A model generated the notes under the pieces. That model was not told the DNA's origin, made no database searches, and saw only the letters and a list, made by a program, of their open reading frames with translations. 13,765 nt of DNA from Sedimentisphaerales bacterium (lineage in GTDB: Bacteria > Planctomycetota > Phycisphaerae > Sedimentisphaerales > SM23-30). Shown here one piece after another: positions 13,652-13,765 of the stretch (its first letter is position 1; every line of letters starts with the position of its first letter). The position numbers were made by a program, and so were the translations under genes. The stretch spans positions 1 through 13,765 of the forward strand of contig DAOVXR010000014.1 in the NCBI GenBank assembly GCA_030636065.1. Direction: 5' to 3'.

Positions 13652-13765
13652 TTAAGCAACTGTTTGTAAGTCTTTTTGTACCAAGTACTGATGAGCAAAA
13701 AACACCAACAATTTCAAATCTACCCAACGACGTACACGATGAAGATGTCTGGCATGGTAGGGCAA
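13652..13765 (-). CDS. Possible C-terminal end of a gene running off the window
   Basis: An open minus-strand frame enters from the right edge and ends at TAA (13652-13654), giving 37 residues. The visible part is basic at first (HLHRVRRWVD) and then amphipathic and helical in appearance (LKLLVFFAHQYLVQKDL). This looks protein-like and a transposase C-terminus came to mind, but 37 codons without a stop is not rare by chance. A plus-strand frame from ATG 13691 is also open to the edge (25 codons), without a ribosome binding site. I cannot decide from this much sequence. Confidence 0.3.
   Translation of the reverse strand: MPYHARHLHRVRRWVDLKLLVFFAHQYLVQKDLQTVA

Overview
The window looks like chromosomal DNA of a Gram-negative-type bacterium of moderate GC content. 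My best guess is a planctomycete (PVC group). This is inference from a Tat-exported Cys-type sulfatase with a planctomycete-like leader, a YtrA-type GntR/ABC module, and intergenic spacers full of short GC-rich palindromes. No rRNA, tRNA or other lineage marker is present to prove it.

Layout. (1) 58-3647, minus strand: a compact four-gene operon of a GntR/YtrA repressor, an ABC ATPase, an ABC-2 permease and a large membrane protein ending in a zinc ribbon. It is driven by a near-perfect sigma70 promoter (TTGACA-16-TATAAT) whose -10 is overlapped by a perfect 12-bp inverted repeat, so autoregulation by the GntR protein is likely. (2) 3827-6100, minus strand: mnmA (tRNA 2-thiouridylase) and gpsA (glycerol-3-phosphate dehydrogenase), separated by a cluster of three hairpins. 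(3) 6203-7198, plus strand: a homologue of NrpR, the 2-oxoglutarate-responsive nitrogen regulator best known from methanogens. (4) 7233-8213, minus strand: an AEC-family carrier. (5) 8485-10520: a divergent pair, a GT4 glycosyltransferase (minus) and a class I SAM methyltransferase (plus), perhaps working on surface glycan. (6) 10626-12660, minus strand: trmB (tRNA m7G46 methyltransferase) followed 10 bp later by a Tat-signal sulfatase. (7) 12898-13584, plus strand: an isochorismatase-fold protein that has lost the catalytic Cys and apparently the Lys, so it is probably a pseudoenzyme. (8) The last 114 bases hold an open minus-strand reading frame running off the window, possibly the C-terminus of another gene.

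The intergenic DNA is the second theme. Four copies of a GTAG-footed palindrome (REP-like), two copies of a GCAGGCG/CGCCTGC palindrome and two CCCC-type hairpins sit almost exclusively just after stop codons, where they may serve as terminators or mRNA 3' stabilisers. A three-unit 10-bp tandem repeat (CACGAAT core) lies between the carrier and the glycosyltransferase. There is no CRISPR array, prophage or complete insertion sequence. The least described items are the zinc-ribbon ABC operon, the bacterial NrpR and the Cys-less isochorismatase-like protein.
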